Source: an uncultured Oscillospiraceae bacterium
GTDB lineage: Bacteria; Bacillota; Clostridia; Oscillospirales; Ruminococcaceae
DNA length: 64,000 nucleotides
Direction of reading: 5' to 3'
NCBI GenBank assembly: GCA_934446355.1
Contig: CAKSEC010000010.1
Location: 1-64,000 of the forward strand
Notes under the pieces: generated by a model
Databases searched by the model: none
Seen by the model: the letters and a program-made list of their open reading frames with translations, nothing else
Told to the model about the DNA's origin: nothing
Shown here: positions 1 to 8,282 of the stretch, in pieces
How the letters are laid out: the number at the start of each line of letters is the position of its first letter
Position numbering within the stretch: the stretch's first letter is position 1
Position numbers and translations under genes: made by a program

Positions 1-291
1 TTTATTCAGGGCTTAAAGGATAAGCCTACATTGTTTCAGACTACCGCTGCCAAACTCGGTATATACCACAAGCTTATAAAGCCCTATACTCCTCGCCACA
101 ACGGCAAGGTTGAACGCAGCCACCGCGAAGATCATAACAAATTCTATTCCTGCCACAGCTTTTCTTCCTGTGATGACCTTAATCAGCAGTTAAAAGACCA
201 TCTCGCTCGGTCTAATAATCGTCCGATGCGTCCTCTGGGCTGGCTTTCTCCCATTGAATTTCTTTCTATTTACCGTGTACAAAATCATTGA
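1..291 (+). mobile_element. IS481-like transposase, C-terminal fragment cut by window edge
   Basis: The reading frame is open from the first base, so the 5' part lies outside the window; 96 residues are visible. They match the end of a DDE integrase core: the segment PRHNGKVERSHRED carries the last catalytic Glu, followed by the usual terminal motif with RPMRPLGWLSPIEF, as in IS481-family transposases. The enzyme would cut and join IS ends. The stop at 289-291 is followed directly by intergenic DNA and a promoter for the next gene, so the right IS end should lie near 291-330. Whether the element is intact cannot be judged from this side. Confidence 0.8.
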
Positions 292-336
292 CAAACCTAC
301 ACTGCGTGACACATGAAATCAATTGCGTGTTCACTC

Positions 337-365
337 TTGACAAATCCTGCCGGATAGTGTATAAT
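337..365 (+). promoter_or_regulatory. Sigma-A promoter for the GNAT gene
   Basis: TTGACA at 337-342 and TATAAT at 360-365 are both perfect hexamers, separated by 17 bases. The gene starts 33 bases downstream of the -10 box. It lies just beyond the IS fragment, so the IS end may have landed upstream of this promoter. Confidence 0.85.
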
Positions 366-398
366 TATCTCCCTGTATTGTATAAAAGGAGGTATTAA

Positions 399-917
399 AT
401 GACTATCCAGACTGAACGGCTTATCCTGCGTGAACTGACGTCCGAAGATTTTTCTGCGATGTATGGAGTTCTCGCAGATTCTGACATAATGCAGCATTAT
501 CCCTATACCTTTGACGAGAATCGCGTCTGGAGCTGGATAGCCTGCAACCAGAACCGATACAGAATATTCGGCTTCGGGCTTTGGGCGGTCACTCTGAAAA
601 GCACCGGCGAGGTCATCGGCGACTGCGGGCTGACCATGCAGAACATCAACGGCGTGATAGCCCCTGAGATAGGCTACCACATAGCGAAAAAGCACCAGCG
701 TCAGGGCTATGCGGGCGAAGCGGCGAGAAAATGCCGTGACTGGACGTTCCAGAATACGCCGTTCAACGTGATATATTCCTACATGGAGAAATCCAACATA
801 CCGTCTGCGCGCACGGCTATGTCCAACGGAATGAAGCTTACCGGCGAATACGACCACGACGGCGTTACCACCTGCGTATATTCCATCACACGCAGCGAGT
901 GGGAGAAGCTCACATAA
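399..917 (+). CDS. GNAT family N-acetyltransferase (RimJ/RimL-like)
   Basis: A 172-residue protein of the usual GNAT size. It opens with the TERLILREL strand typical of RimJ/RimL-type acetyltransferases, has an acceptor region with IGDCGL and EIGYHIAKKHQRQGYAGEAAR, which is the acetyl-CoA pyrophosphate-binding loop (consensus Q/RxxGxG/A), and ends with a C-terminal strand pair. It should transfer an acetyl group from acetyl-CoA to an amine; the substrate (protein N-terminus, small amine or antibiotic) cannot be read from the sequence. AGGAGG at 387-392 lies six bases before the ATG. It is monocistronic, with its own promoter and a hairpin terminator. Confidence 0.88.
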   Translation: MTIQTERLILRELTSEDFSAMYGVLADSDIMQHYPYTFDENRVWSWIACNQNRYRIFGFGLWAVTLKSTGEVIGDCGLTMQNINGVIAPEIGYHIAKKHQRQGYAGEAARKCRDWTFQNTPFNVIYSYMEKSNIPSARTAMSNGMKLTGEYDHDGVTTCVYSITRSEWEKLT

Positions 918-921
918 AACA

Positions 922-947
922 AAACCGGAGGCTTGTGACCTCCGGTT
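922..947. terminator. Bidirectional hairpin terminator
   Basis: The arms AAACCGGAGG and CCTCCGGTTT surround a six-base loop, with T-rich sequence following on both strands. It lies between the convergent GNAT gene and the small lipoprotein gene and can serve both. Confidence 0.85.
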
Positions 948-969
948 TCTGTTTTCCTCTAAAAAAGAA

Positions 970-1104
970 TTAGCCGAACAGGTTGCCGATAAGTTCAGCA
1001 GCGCTGTCAAGAGCCTTTTCCTCAGGAGTTCTGTTGTCGCAGCCGCCCAACATCAGTACGCCGACGAGAGCAAGAGCGATCAGGAGACCCTTCTTGAATT
1101 TCAT
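970..1104 (-). CDS. Small lipoprotein, 44 residues
   Basis: The frame can be extended upstream, but the ATG at 1104 is preceded by GGAAGGGG at good spacing and yields a clean lipoprotein signal. MKFKKGLLIALALVGVLML is a charged start plus hydrophobic core, followed by GGC with Cys22 as the lipidation site. The mature part is only 23 residues and acidic, ending in ELIGNLFG, an amphipathic helix. It would sit on the outer face of the membrane after Lgt/Lsp processing. No function is recognisable. Mature lipoproteins this short are easily missed by gene finders. Confidence 0.75.
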   Translation of the reverse strand: MKFKKGLLIALALVGVLMLGGCDNRTPEEKALDSAAELIGNLFG

Positions 1105-1258
1105 ACCTAACACCCCTTCCGCAAACCATTCCCGCAGCCGTATCAAAGCGCGGAAAATACACATCACAATAATATGTACCTGAAATAGTATATCATATAG
1201 TTAGCAGAAAGTCAATGATGTTTTGCACAAAAAATCGTAATATAAACCAACGTCTTTT

Positions 1259-2650
1259 TTACAGCGGTACCATGACTATCTCGCCGTCACGGATAGTCGC
1301 CTTGGAATGCGGAGTCATGACGTTCACCGGATATACGCAGGAATTTATCCTCAGCACTACGCCAGGATAGAACGCCTTTTTGCAGGAAATGGACAGATCC
1401 TGCTTGCGCTCCAGCGTGGTTTCGATCTCCTTTATTCTTGCGGTCATACGCTTGATATCGCCCTGTAGCTGGAATCTCGAACGCATAGCCTCGACCTTCA
1501 TCTGCTCACGCTGCGGCGGCAGCTTGCTGACCTTCGCCATCTCAGCGAGCGCTGTGATTATCTTGCCAAGCTGATCAAGCTTATCCTCCATTTCGGCTAT
1601 CTTGCGCTTGTGACCCTCCATCTCCTCTGACAGAACGGCGTTGTTGCCGAGCGTTACAAGCGTTTTTGCGTAGCTTTCAGAGCCTATCACGCTGGCGGTG
1701 ATGTTTTCAAGCGCGGTGTACTTGCCGCCAAGCAGGATACCCTTGCCGCTTGCAATGATCTCCTTGCCCGCAAATACCTCGCCGGCGATAAAGGAATTAG
1801 CTTCGATGTTGCCTGCCGCATAAAGCTTGCTGTTCTCGCAGAAATCAAGCTTTATATTGCCCTTTTCACTGTGAAGCTCGGAATTTATGCTGCCGAGTTT
1901 AACTGTGATATTTCCGTCGGCGGTGATCTTACCGTTGGTGACGGTTCCGTTGACGGTTATGTTCTTTTTGGAGGATACTGCGTATCCCTCAAGCACGTTG
2001 CCCTTTATGATTATATCGCCGATGAAGTCGATATTGCCGCTGGATACGTCAACGTCGCCCCTTATCAGCAGGGATTCCTCAATGCAGAATGCGCCGCCGC
2101 TGTATGCCAGATTTCCGTCCACCGAAGCGATTATCTGCGTTCCGTCCGCAGTGAGCTCCGTGCCCTTTCCTATAGAATAGGAGGAAGCAGTGCCGACTCT
2201 CTGGCGAACTGACTTGCCCATAATGTCAACGCCCGGCTCGCCCTCAGTCGGAGGGGTTATCTTTGCTATCGCAGTTCCACGGTAAATATTGCGTACCAGA
2301 CCCAGATTCTTGTAATCCACGTTGCCGTTCTCGTCCTCAACGGGTTTGAACGTTTGCTCGCGGTTGTAGAAATACTCGATCTTGCCGTCCTGTCCATCGA
2401 CCGGAGGCTTCCATCTTGCAATACAGATATTCTCGCCGTAGCGTTTGTTCTCTACGGCGTCATTGAGCGCAGCCTCGTCAAGACCGAACGCTATTTTCTT
2501 TTCTCTGACTGCGGCAGTCACCTTGTCCTCTGTGATATCAAGACCGCCGTTCTCCGGTGCGGTGATAGTCATGAAAGCAGTCGTGCAGTTCGGGTCGACA
2601 GATATCTCAACTTCGGAATGAATGATTTTTCCTTCTCTGTTCTCTGACAT
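1259..2650 (-). CDS. DUF342 / FapA family polymer-forming protein
   Basis: 463 residues. The N-terminal 150 residues form the FapA N-domain (IARWKPPVDGQDGKIEYFY, then a GIAKITPPTEGEPGVDIMG-like core at about 130-145). Residues 160-310 are a right-handed beta-helix built of short repeats (GDV, GDIIIKGNV, ADGNITVKLGSI, AAGNIEANSFIAGEV). A coiled coil follows at about 325-410 (EEMEGHKRKIAEMEDKLDQL), then a small C-terminal strand domain. FapA proteins occur near flagellar genes or alone in Clostridia and their biochemical role is unclear; no flagellar genes are nearby. Start supported by AAGGGGG upstream of the ATG. Confidence 0.85.
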   Translation of the reverse strand: MSENREGKIIHSEVEISVDPNCTTAFMTITAPENGGLDITEDKVTAAVREKKIAFGLDEAALNDAVENKRYGENICIARWKPPVDGQDGKIEYFYNREQTFKPVEDENGNVDYKNLGLVRNIYRGTAIAKITPPTEGEPGVDIMGKSVRQRVGTASSYSIGKGTELTADGTQIIASVDGNLAYSGGAFCIEESLLIRGDVDVSSGNIDFIGDIIIKGNVLEGYAVSSKKNITVNGTVTNGKITADGNITVKLGSINSELHSEKGNIKLDFCENSKLYAAGNIEANSFIAGEVFAGKEIIASGKGILLGGKYTALENITASVIGSESYAKTLVTLGNNAVLSEEMEGHKRKIAEMEDKLDQLGKIITALAEMAKVSKLPPQREQMKVEAMRSRFQLQGDIKRMTARIKEIETTLERKQDLSISCKKAFYPGVVLRINSCVYPVNVMTPHSKATIRDGEIVMVPL

Positions 2651-2749
2651 AGGAAAGCCCCCTTTTCAAAAGAATTATTTGCTCATCTATATTTTAGCAT
2701 ATCACAGGAGATTTTGCAATAGCTTTCCGGAAAAAATACACAAATAATC

Positions 2750-2852
2750 AGACTGGCGATAAACCCTCATCTTCGTCGTCACGAACCTAACGACAGGCAC
2801 AAAGCCTAGTCGTTAGGTTCGTTCCTAGAATCTGAGGGCTTCTCGCCAGTCT
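2750..2852 (-). repeat. 103-bp nested-hairpin repeat, copy A
   Basis: Read on the minus strand it starts AGACTGGCGA and ends TCGCCAGTCT, a perfect 10-bp outer stem. A second helix (CCCTCA/TGAGGG), an internal loop and a 13-bp inner stem (CGAACCTAACGAC/GTCGTTAGGTTCG) capped by AGGC/GCCT follow. It lies 34 bases after the recQ stop codon, in the sense orientation of recQ. A short conserved lead-in, CTGTTGAAAAAAGT, precedes it on the same strand. The same element occurs at 13770 and 51576, with a remnant at 58257. Confidence 0.92.
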
Positions 2853-2886
2853 TGGTGCGTACTTTTTTCAACAGCCCCAAGTTATA

Positions 2887-4734
2887 CTATTTATTTTCGT
2901 CCTGCGCCAGATATTCCTCCACAGCGGCGATAAACATTCTCCCATACCGCTGCGCTTTCATCGAGCCAACGCCGGATATTCCGAGAAACTCCTGCATGGT
3001 GCGGGGCTTCTTTACGCTCATCTCACGCAGCGAAGCATCAGTGAATACCACGTAAGCGGGTACTCCCAGAATGGAAGCCTGCTTTGTGCGCAGTTCACGC
3101 AGCTTCTGCATAAGCGCCGTATCCTCCTCGCCGGGCGCCGCCTTGAATACCGCCGCAGGCGCAGCCGCAGAAGCCGCGCGCTTTGGCCGCTTCATCAGCA
3201 GCGTGCTGCGCGATTTCACCAGTTCGTCAGCCGCCTGAGTAAGGCACAAGGTTTGATATTCGGGCTCCTCCGTGATATAGCCCAGCTGCATTAAATAGTC
3301 GATAAGTTCCCTGACGTAGCTTTGCGTGTATTCTTTCATTATGCCGTATGTAGACAGGGTATCATAGCCGCCGTTTATTATCTGCTCAGTCTGACCCCCG
3401 CAGAGTATCGCAGCGATAAGCGACCTGCCGCCGCTGCGTCCCCTCTGTTTCAGCCGGAATATGCAGGAAAGCACCTTCTGTGCTTCGACAGTAACGTCGA
3501 GCGTGTCCATCTCTGCGTCGCAGTTGCCGCAGTGGCCGCACGTCAGTTCTGATTTCTCACCAAAATAGCTGAGGATAAAATGCCGCAGGCATTTTGTGGT
3601 GGTGGAATAGAACGTCATCTGCTTCAGGCGTTCCTTGTCACGGCGGCGTATTTCCTCCTGTTCCTCGGCGGAAAGCTCGCTGTCCTCGTGCGCATGGTCG
3701 ATAAGAAATTCCGCCGTCCTGACGTCGCCCTTGCTGTACAGAAGTATGCAGCGTGCCTGACCTCCGTCCCGTCCGGCTCTGCCCGCTTCCTGATAGTAGC
3801 TTTCAATGTCCTTGGGCATATTATAGTGCACCACCAGCGACACGTTAGATTTGTCGATACCCATTCCGAACGCATTCGTTGCGACTATCACGCTGCAGCG
3901 GTCGTATATGAAATCCTCCTGCGCACGCTGCCTGTCCTCATCGGGAAGCCCCGCATGATAGCAGCACGCTTTTATCCCGTTCAGCCGCAGCATATCGCAC
4001 ACCGATTCCACGTTTTTTCTGGTCGAGCAGTAGACTATGCTGCTCCTGCCGGAAAGCTCCCGGATAATGCTGAGCAGCGCAGCGTCCTTATTGCGCTGCT
4101 CCGTGCGCCTTACCTCGAAATAGAGATTCGCACGGTCGAAGCCCGTCGTGACTGAATAAGGCTGGCGCAGCCCCAGTATCCTCACGATATCCTGCTTGAC
4201 GATATCAGTCGCAGTCGCAGTGAACGCCGCAAGCACCGGCCGCTGGGGCAATGACTGCACAAACTCCGATATTTTCAGATAACTCGGACGGAAGTCCTGA
4301 CCCCAGTGGGACACGCAGTGCGCTTCGTCCACCGCCACCAGCGGTATTTCAAGCTTCGCCGCTATGCTAGTGAAATCGCCGCTGAGAAGCCGCTCCGGAG
4401 CGACATACAGTATGCTGAGCCTGCCAGCCGCTGCGTCGTCAGCCACCCTGAAATATTCACGCTGAGTCAGCGAACTGTTGATATACGCCGCCCTCACGCC
4501 CGACTGCTGTAACGCCTCCACCTGATCCTTCATCAGCGATATAAGCGGAGAAATGACCACGGTCGTGCCGCCCATCATCAGCGCAGGTATCTGATAGCAC
4601 ATTGATTTTCCCGCACCAGTCGGCATTACTCCCAGACAGTCCTGCCCTGACAGGATATGGTCGATAAGCTCGCCCTGCCCCCTGCGAAACGAACTGTGAC
4701 CGAAATACTGCTTCAATACGTCTGTTTTGTCCAT
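2887..4734 (-). CDS. recQ: ATP-dependent DNA helicase RecQ
   Basis: 615 residues, the normal RecQ length. Superfamily II helicase core: Walker A PTGAGKS near residue 48, DEAH box VDEAHCVSHWGQDFR with the RecQ aromatic loop near 140, and motif VI QEAGRAGRDG near 310. A zinc-binding subdomain follows with CLRHFILSYF and CGHCGNC, then winged-helix and a C-terminal HRDC domain (REMSVKKPRTMQEFLGISGVG). It unwinds 3'-5' in recombinational repair and stalled fork processing. The frame opens further upstream, but the ATG at 4734 has GGGAG six bases before it and gives the standard N-terminus. A copy of the 103-bp repeat sits just after its stop. Confidence 0.96.
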   Translation of the reverse strand: MDKTDVLKQYFGHSSFRRGQGELIDHILSGQDCLGVMPTGAGKSMCYQIPALMMGGTTVVISPLISLMKDQVEALQQSGVRAAYINSSLTQREYFRVADDAAAGRLSILYVAPERLLSGDFTSIAAKLEIPLVAVDEAHCVSHWGQDFRPSYLKISEFVQSLPQRPVLAAFTATATDIVKQDIVRILGLRQPYSVTTGFDRANLYFEVRRTEQRNKDAALLSIIRELSGRSSIVYCSTRKNVESVCDMLRLNGIKACCYHAGLPDEDRQRAQEDFIYDRCSVIVATNAFGMGIDKSNVSLVVHYNMPKDIESYYQEAGRAGRDGGQARCILLYSKGDVRTAEFLIDHAHEDSELSAEEQEEIRRRDKERLKQMTFYSTTTKCLRHFILSYFGEKSELTCGHCGNCDAEMDTLDVTVEAQKVLSCIFRLKQRGRSGGRSLIAAILCGGQTEQIINGGYDTLSTYGIMKEYTQSYVRELIDYLMQLGYITEEPEYQTLCLTQAADELVKSRSTLLMKRPKRAASAAAPAAVFKAAPGEEDTALMQKLRELRTKQASILGVPAYVVFTDASLREMSVKKPRTMQEFLGISGVGSMKAQRYGRMFIAAVEEYLAQDENK

Positions 4735-4760
4735 AATACTCCCGCTTCCCGCAACGTTAT

Positions 4761-4787
4761 AAAAAGGGGCTGCAGAACTGCAGCCCC
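4761..4787 (-). terminator. Intrinsic terminator after the Trp transporter operon
   Basis: On the minus strand GGGGCTGCAG and CTGCAGCCCC enclose a two-base loop and are followed by TTTTT. It lies 18 bases beyond the stop of the permease-ATPase gene and before recQ. Confidence 0.9.
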
Positions 4788-4805
4788 ACATATTACATTT
4801 GCCGT

Positions 4806-6527
4806 TTAATTTCCGCATTCAATGCTTATCTCATTGAACTTTCCGAGTATATCGTCAACGACAAGCTGCTGCTTTTCCTCGCCGTCGATATCCATGACAG
4901 CCTTGCCGCCGTGCATCATTACCAGCCTTGTTCCGTATTCCACTGCAAAACGCAGGTTGTGCGTTACCATCAGCGTGGTGAGGTGCTTTTCCTTAACGAC
5001 CTTTTCGGTTATCTTCATCAGCGTTTCAGAGGATTTCGGGTCAAGTGCCGCAGTGTGCTCGTCAAGTATCAGCAGGTCTATGTCGGACATCGTTGCAATT
5101 ATCAGCGCAAGCGCCTGACGCTGACCGCCCGACAGCGAGCCAGCAAGCACGCCCATTCGGTTCTCCAGTCCCATTCCACAGCTTTCGAGAAGCTCCTTAT
5201 AGTGCTGCTCACGTCTGCGGTTGACTGCAGGCAGTAAGCCATAGCGGTGATGCTTGTTGTCTGCCAGTGCGAGATTCTCTCTGATGGTCAGGCTGCCGCA
5301 GGTGCCCATCTTCGGGTCCTGAAGCACACGGCCTATGCGCCTTGCCCTTTCAAACTCCTTGGTCATGACGATATTCTCGCCGTTGAACACAACTGCGCCT
5401 GAATCAGGCTGAATGCCGCCGCAGATAACGTTCAGCATGGTAGTCTTGCCGCTTCCGTTCGAGCCTACCACGGAGATGAAATCCCCGTCCTTTACCTCAA
5501 GGCTGAAGCTGTCAAACAGCTTGTTTTCATCGACCGTACCGGGATTGAACACCTTGGTTATCTTGCTGAGCGCAAGCTTTGCCTTTGACTGAGCAGGCTC
5601 AGGCTTCTTACCCAGCGCAGCGATAAGCTTCTTTATCTGACCGCCGCCGAGCACCAGTGCGATAAGGAATATGAGCGCCTTCATGAGGTTGTTGAAGTCG
5701 GTCGGAAGTCCCAGCGAAAGCACTAGCTGATAAGCCGCCTTGTAGATAAGGCTTCCCAGTATCACCATCGTTGTGCCCTTCATGAACTTAACACGTCTGA
5801 AAAGGCTCAGACCGATGATCACCGATGCCAGACCAAGCACGACCATGCCTATACCCATCTGCTGGTCTGCCGAGCCCTTATTCTGTGCGATCACCGAGCC
5901 TGCAAGCGCAGCGAAGCCGTTTCCGAGCGCAAGGCCGAATATCTTTATCGTGCCGGGGTTCTTGCCCAGCATTACGGTATACTTGTCGTTTGCGCCGGTG
6001 GCACGCAGAAGAAGTCCGTGCTTTGTGCGCAGGTAGAGGTCGAGAAGCAGCTTGCATACTATCACGATTATCAGCGATACGACCGCAGTCCTGATGTAGA
6101 AGCCGTCGCCGACGTTCTTCGGGATAAGCCCGCCGAGTCCGGAATTGAATATCGTGTCCTTGGTGAAGAACGAAGCTATCGCCTTTCCGTCAGTGCCCGC
6201 CTTGAGTATAACAAGGTTCACCGACAGCATTGCGGTATACATGATGATACCGCACAGCAGCGGAGTAATATGCAGCTTCACGTGCATAAGTCCCGTGAGC
6301 ACACCCGCAGCCATTCCAGCCGCAAAGGATATCAGCAGCGCCAGCCACGGATTCACGCCCTGAATGATGAGCACACCGGTCAGCACTGCGCCGAGCGGGA
6401 ACGTTCCATCGACTGACAGGTCGGGGAAATCAAGTATGCTGTAGGTGATGTACATTCCCATCGCAAGGAGCGCATACATAAGCCCCTCGTTGAGAATATC
6501 AAGTAAGATGTTGATAAACAGTGTCAT
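4806..6527 (-). CDS. Fused ABC permease-ATPase, predicted tryptophan importer (TrpY-TrpZ type)
   Basis: 573 residues in one uninterrupted frame. Residues 1-295 are a membrane domain with about eight hydrophobic segments of the uncharacterised ABC permease family that pairs with TrpX-type binding proteins (LDFPDLSVDGTFPLGA is its signature near 32-47). After a short linker comes an ATPase from about 316: Walker A GSNGSGKTT, signature LSGGQRQ, Walker B DLLILDEHTAALDP and switch His in VTHNLRFA. In most Firmicutes these are two genes; here they are joined. The gene follows the binding-protein gene by 70 bases, under the same Trp T-box. It would import tryptophan across the membrane using ATP; the substrate is inferred from the leader and the family. 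Confidence 0.9.
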   Translation of the reverse strand: MTLFINILLDILNEGLMYALLAMGMYITYSILDFPDLSVDGTFPLGAVLTGVLIIQGVNPWLALLISFAAGMAAGVLTGLMHVKLHITPLLCGIIMYTAMLSVNLVILKAGTDGKAIASFFTKDTIFNSGLGGLIPKNVGDGFYIRTAVVSLIIVIVCKLLLDLYLRTKHGLLLRATGANDKYTVMLGKNPGTIKIFGLALGNGFAALAGSVIAQNKGSADQQMGIGMVVLGLASVIIGLSLFRRVKFMKGTTMVILGSLIYKAAYQLVLSLGLPTDFNNLMKALIFLIALVLGGGQIKKLIAALGKKPEPAQSKAKLALSKITKVFNPGTVDENKLFDSFSLEVKDGDFISVVGSNGSGKTTMLNVICGGIQPDSGAVVFNGENIVMTKEFERARRIGRVLQDPKMGTCGSLTIRENLALADNKHHRYGLLPAVNRRREQHYKELLESCGMGLENRMGVLAGSLSGGQRQALALIIATMSDIDLLILDEHTAALDPKSSETLMKITEKVVKEKHLTTLMVTHNLRFAVEYGTRLVMMHGGKAVMDIDGEEKQQLVVDDILGKFNEISIECGN

Positions 6528-6597
6528 TTCTGTCCCTTTCCAGACCCGTCAGCCGCTTTTGTTATGGACGCACTTGTGCAGTGCCGTTACCTATTAA

Positions 6598-7647
6598 TTA
6601 CGCAGCCTCAGCCTCAGAATTTGTGGTGACCTTTTCAGCGTTCTCCAGACCCTCAGGGATAGAGAAGCCGAAGCTTTCCATAACGTCTGTGTTGATCACC
6701 GGAGTACCCTCGGAGATAGTGCCGACTGCCATAGTCTTGGGGTCGGTGCCGTTCAGCATTTCAACGCCCATCTCTGCGGTCTTTTTGCCAAGCGCAACAT
6801 AGTCGATGCTTATGGAAGCGATACAGCCGTTCTTTACCTGCTCTATTTCAGAACCGTATACCGGTACCTTTGCAGCGTTTGCCTTTTCAAGCAGCACAGA
6901 CAGGTTGTTTACGACGTTGTTGTCGGTGAAGTTGTTTATGCAGTCCACCTGAGAAGCAAGCGTGGTGGCAGCCTGAGGAATATCAGCCGCACCGGAAACG
7001 CCCTGCTCGACTACCTCGATACCTCTTGCCTCGCATACGCTCTTGAGGGTCTTGAGCTGAGAAAGGGAGTTTGCCTCGGTCGTGGTGTAAAGCACGCCTA
7101 TCTTCTTTACGTCAGGCTGAATAGACTGAATGAGATCTACCTGAGCGTCAAGGTCGAGTATATCAGAAGTACCGTTGCAGTTCTCGTTGCCTGCTTCAAG
7201 GCTCTCGGTAAGTCCTGCAGCCACCGGGTCAGATACTGCGCAGAACACTACCGGAATATCCGACTTGCTGGCTGCGGAATAAGCGGAAAGAGCCGCCGGC
7301 GTAGCTATCGCATAGATGATGTCGTAGTCCTTGGACACGAAATTTGCTGCGATAGTGTCGCACGCTGCGCTGTCTGCTGCGCCGTTCTGCAGGTCGATGG
7401 TCACGCCGTCCTCGCCGTAAGCTGCGATAAGTCCCTGCTCGATACCTGCGTAGCAGTTATCAAGCGACGGGTGAGCCGCAAACTGAATAACGCCGACCTT
7501 TACCGCCTCGCCGGAAGCAGAACCGCTTTCTGCTGCGGAACTGCCCTGTGAACTGCTGTCGGAGCTGTTCCCGGAAGAACAGCCTGTGAGCGCCATTGAG
7601 ATTGCCATTGCGGCACCGAGAAGCTTTGCTGTGTTTGTCTTTTTCAT
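6598..7647 (-). CDS. trpX: ABC transporter substrate-binding lipoprotein, predicted tryptophan-specific (TrpX-like)
   Basis: 349 residues. Signal peptide with lipobox LTGC (Cys near residue 23), then a Ser/Gly linker and a two-lobed periplasmic-binding fold of the ABC-sugar-like uncharacterised family (KVGVIQFAAHPSLDNCYAG, KKIGVLYTTTEANSLSQ, PVYGSEIEQVKNGCIASISIDY). The family is commonly linked to tryptophan uptake. It is the first gene after a T-box leader with a UGG specifier, which fits induction when charged tRNA-Trp is low. AAGGAGAAACGAC precedes the ATG. Ligand not proven. Confidence 0.9.
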   Translation of the reverse strand: MKKTNTAKLLGAAMAISMALTGCSSGNSSDSSSQGSSAAESGSASGEAVKVGVIQFAAHPSLDNCYAGIEQGLIAAYGEDGVTIDLQNGAADSAACDTIAANFVSKDYDIIYAIATPAALSAYSAASKSDIPVVFCAVSDPVAAGLTESLEAGNENCNGTSDILDLDAQVDLIQSIQPDVKKIGVLYTTTEANSLSQLKTLKSVCEARGIEVVEQGVSGAADIPQAATTLASQVDCINNFTDNNVVNNLSVLLEKANAAKVPVYGSEIEQVKNGCIASISIDYVALGKKTAEMGVEMLNGTDPKTMAVGTISEGTPVINTDVMESFGFSIPEGLENAEKVTTNSEAEAA

Positions 7648-7683
7648 GTCGTTTCTCCTTTGTTCGTCTACGGGCGTATGCAG

Positions 7684-7944
7684 AAAATAAAAAAACCTGC
7701 CCCATTATATGGGACAGGATCTCTCCTGCGATACCACCCAAATTCGCCCTTTCGGACGCACTCGTGTATGCGCACTGCATAATGCAAAACGCACCCCGCT
7801 GTAACGTGCGGCAACGTCTCCCCTACTGCGGAAATCCGGTTCAGTTCGCCCTCGCAGGTCCATTCGTGAGTGCATACGCACCGTGCTCACACCGCTGCAC
7901 GGCTCTCTGAAGCGCATTGGCAGACCTTACTACTCCTGCTCAAA
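7684..7944 (-). promoter_or_regulatory. T-box leader, tRNA-Trp specific
   Basis: On the minus strand the leader has the classical order: GAGCAGGAGTAGTA at the base of stem I, an AGAGAG bulge region, a specifier loop GAATGGACC with codon UGG at 7860-7862, the T-box core GGGTGGTATCGC at 7729-7740, then CCTGTCCCAT/ATGGGGCAGG and seven T as terminator (7688-7718). UGG decodes only tryptophan, so uncharged tRNA-Trp should stabilise the antiterminator and switch on the transporter genes. Confidence 0.93.
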
Positions 7945-7972
7945 GGTTTATGTGTTTTTTATGTACATTATG

Positions 7973-8001
7973 ATTCTACCACACGTTACCCATTTTGTCA
8001 A
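7973..8001 (-). promoter_or_regulatory. Sigma-A promoter of the Trp T-box operon
   Basis: On the minus strand TTGACA (7996-8001) and TAGAAT (7973-7978) are 17 bases apart. The transcript would start about 20-25 bases before the T-box fold. Confidence 0.85.
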
Positions 8002-8047
8002 GTGGTAATTATAGATTTTTTCATAAAAAGATTTTTTCAGAAAACAC

Positions 8048-8076
8048 TTGACAATTTCCCGTGAATATGTTATCAT
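8048..8076 (+). promoter_or_regulatory. Sigma-A promoter of mntP
   Basis: TTGACA at 8048-8053 and TATCAT at 8071-8076 with a 17-base spacer, directly ahead of the manganese riboswitch. It is back to back with the T-box promoter, 46 bases between the two -35 boxes. Confidence 0.85.
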
Positions 8077-8084
8077 AATAAAAC

Positions 8085-8250
8085 ATTGAGGGAGTAGTCG
8101 GTTGGGCAGCCAGCGATATGCCAACATACTGATGTCACCATTTGGTATATCTTAATTGACGAGACTCACATATTACCGCCGGCGGTATCCGGCAGAGTAT
8201 GTGACCTCTCTCATTATATGATGTGAGCAGGCGCAGCGTCTGCTTTTTTT
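8085..8250 (+). promoter_or_regulatory. yybP-ykoY manganese riboswitch with terminator
   Basis: The leader contains GAGGGAGTAGTCGG near its start and ACCGCCGGCGGTATCCGGC near 8175-8193, matching the conserved loops of yybP-ykoY (Mn2+) riboswitches. The closing stem returns with CCTCTCTC at 8205-8212. It is followed by a hairpin AGCAGGCG/CGTCTGCT and seven T (8226-8250), an expression platform that would be disrupted when Mn2+ is bound. It precedes mntP, its classical target. Confidence 0.9.
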
Positions 8251-8282
8251 ATTGTCCGGCGAAGAAAAGGACGGTAAAAAAT

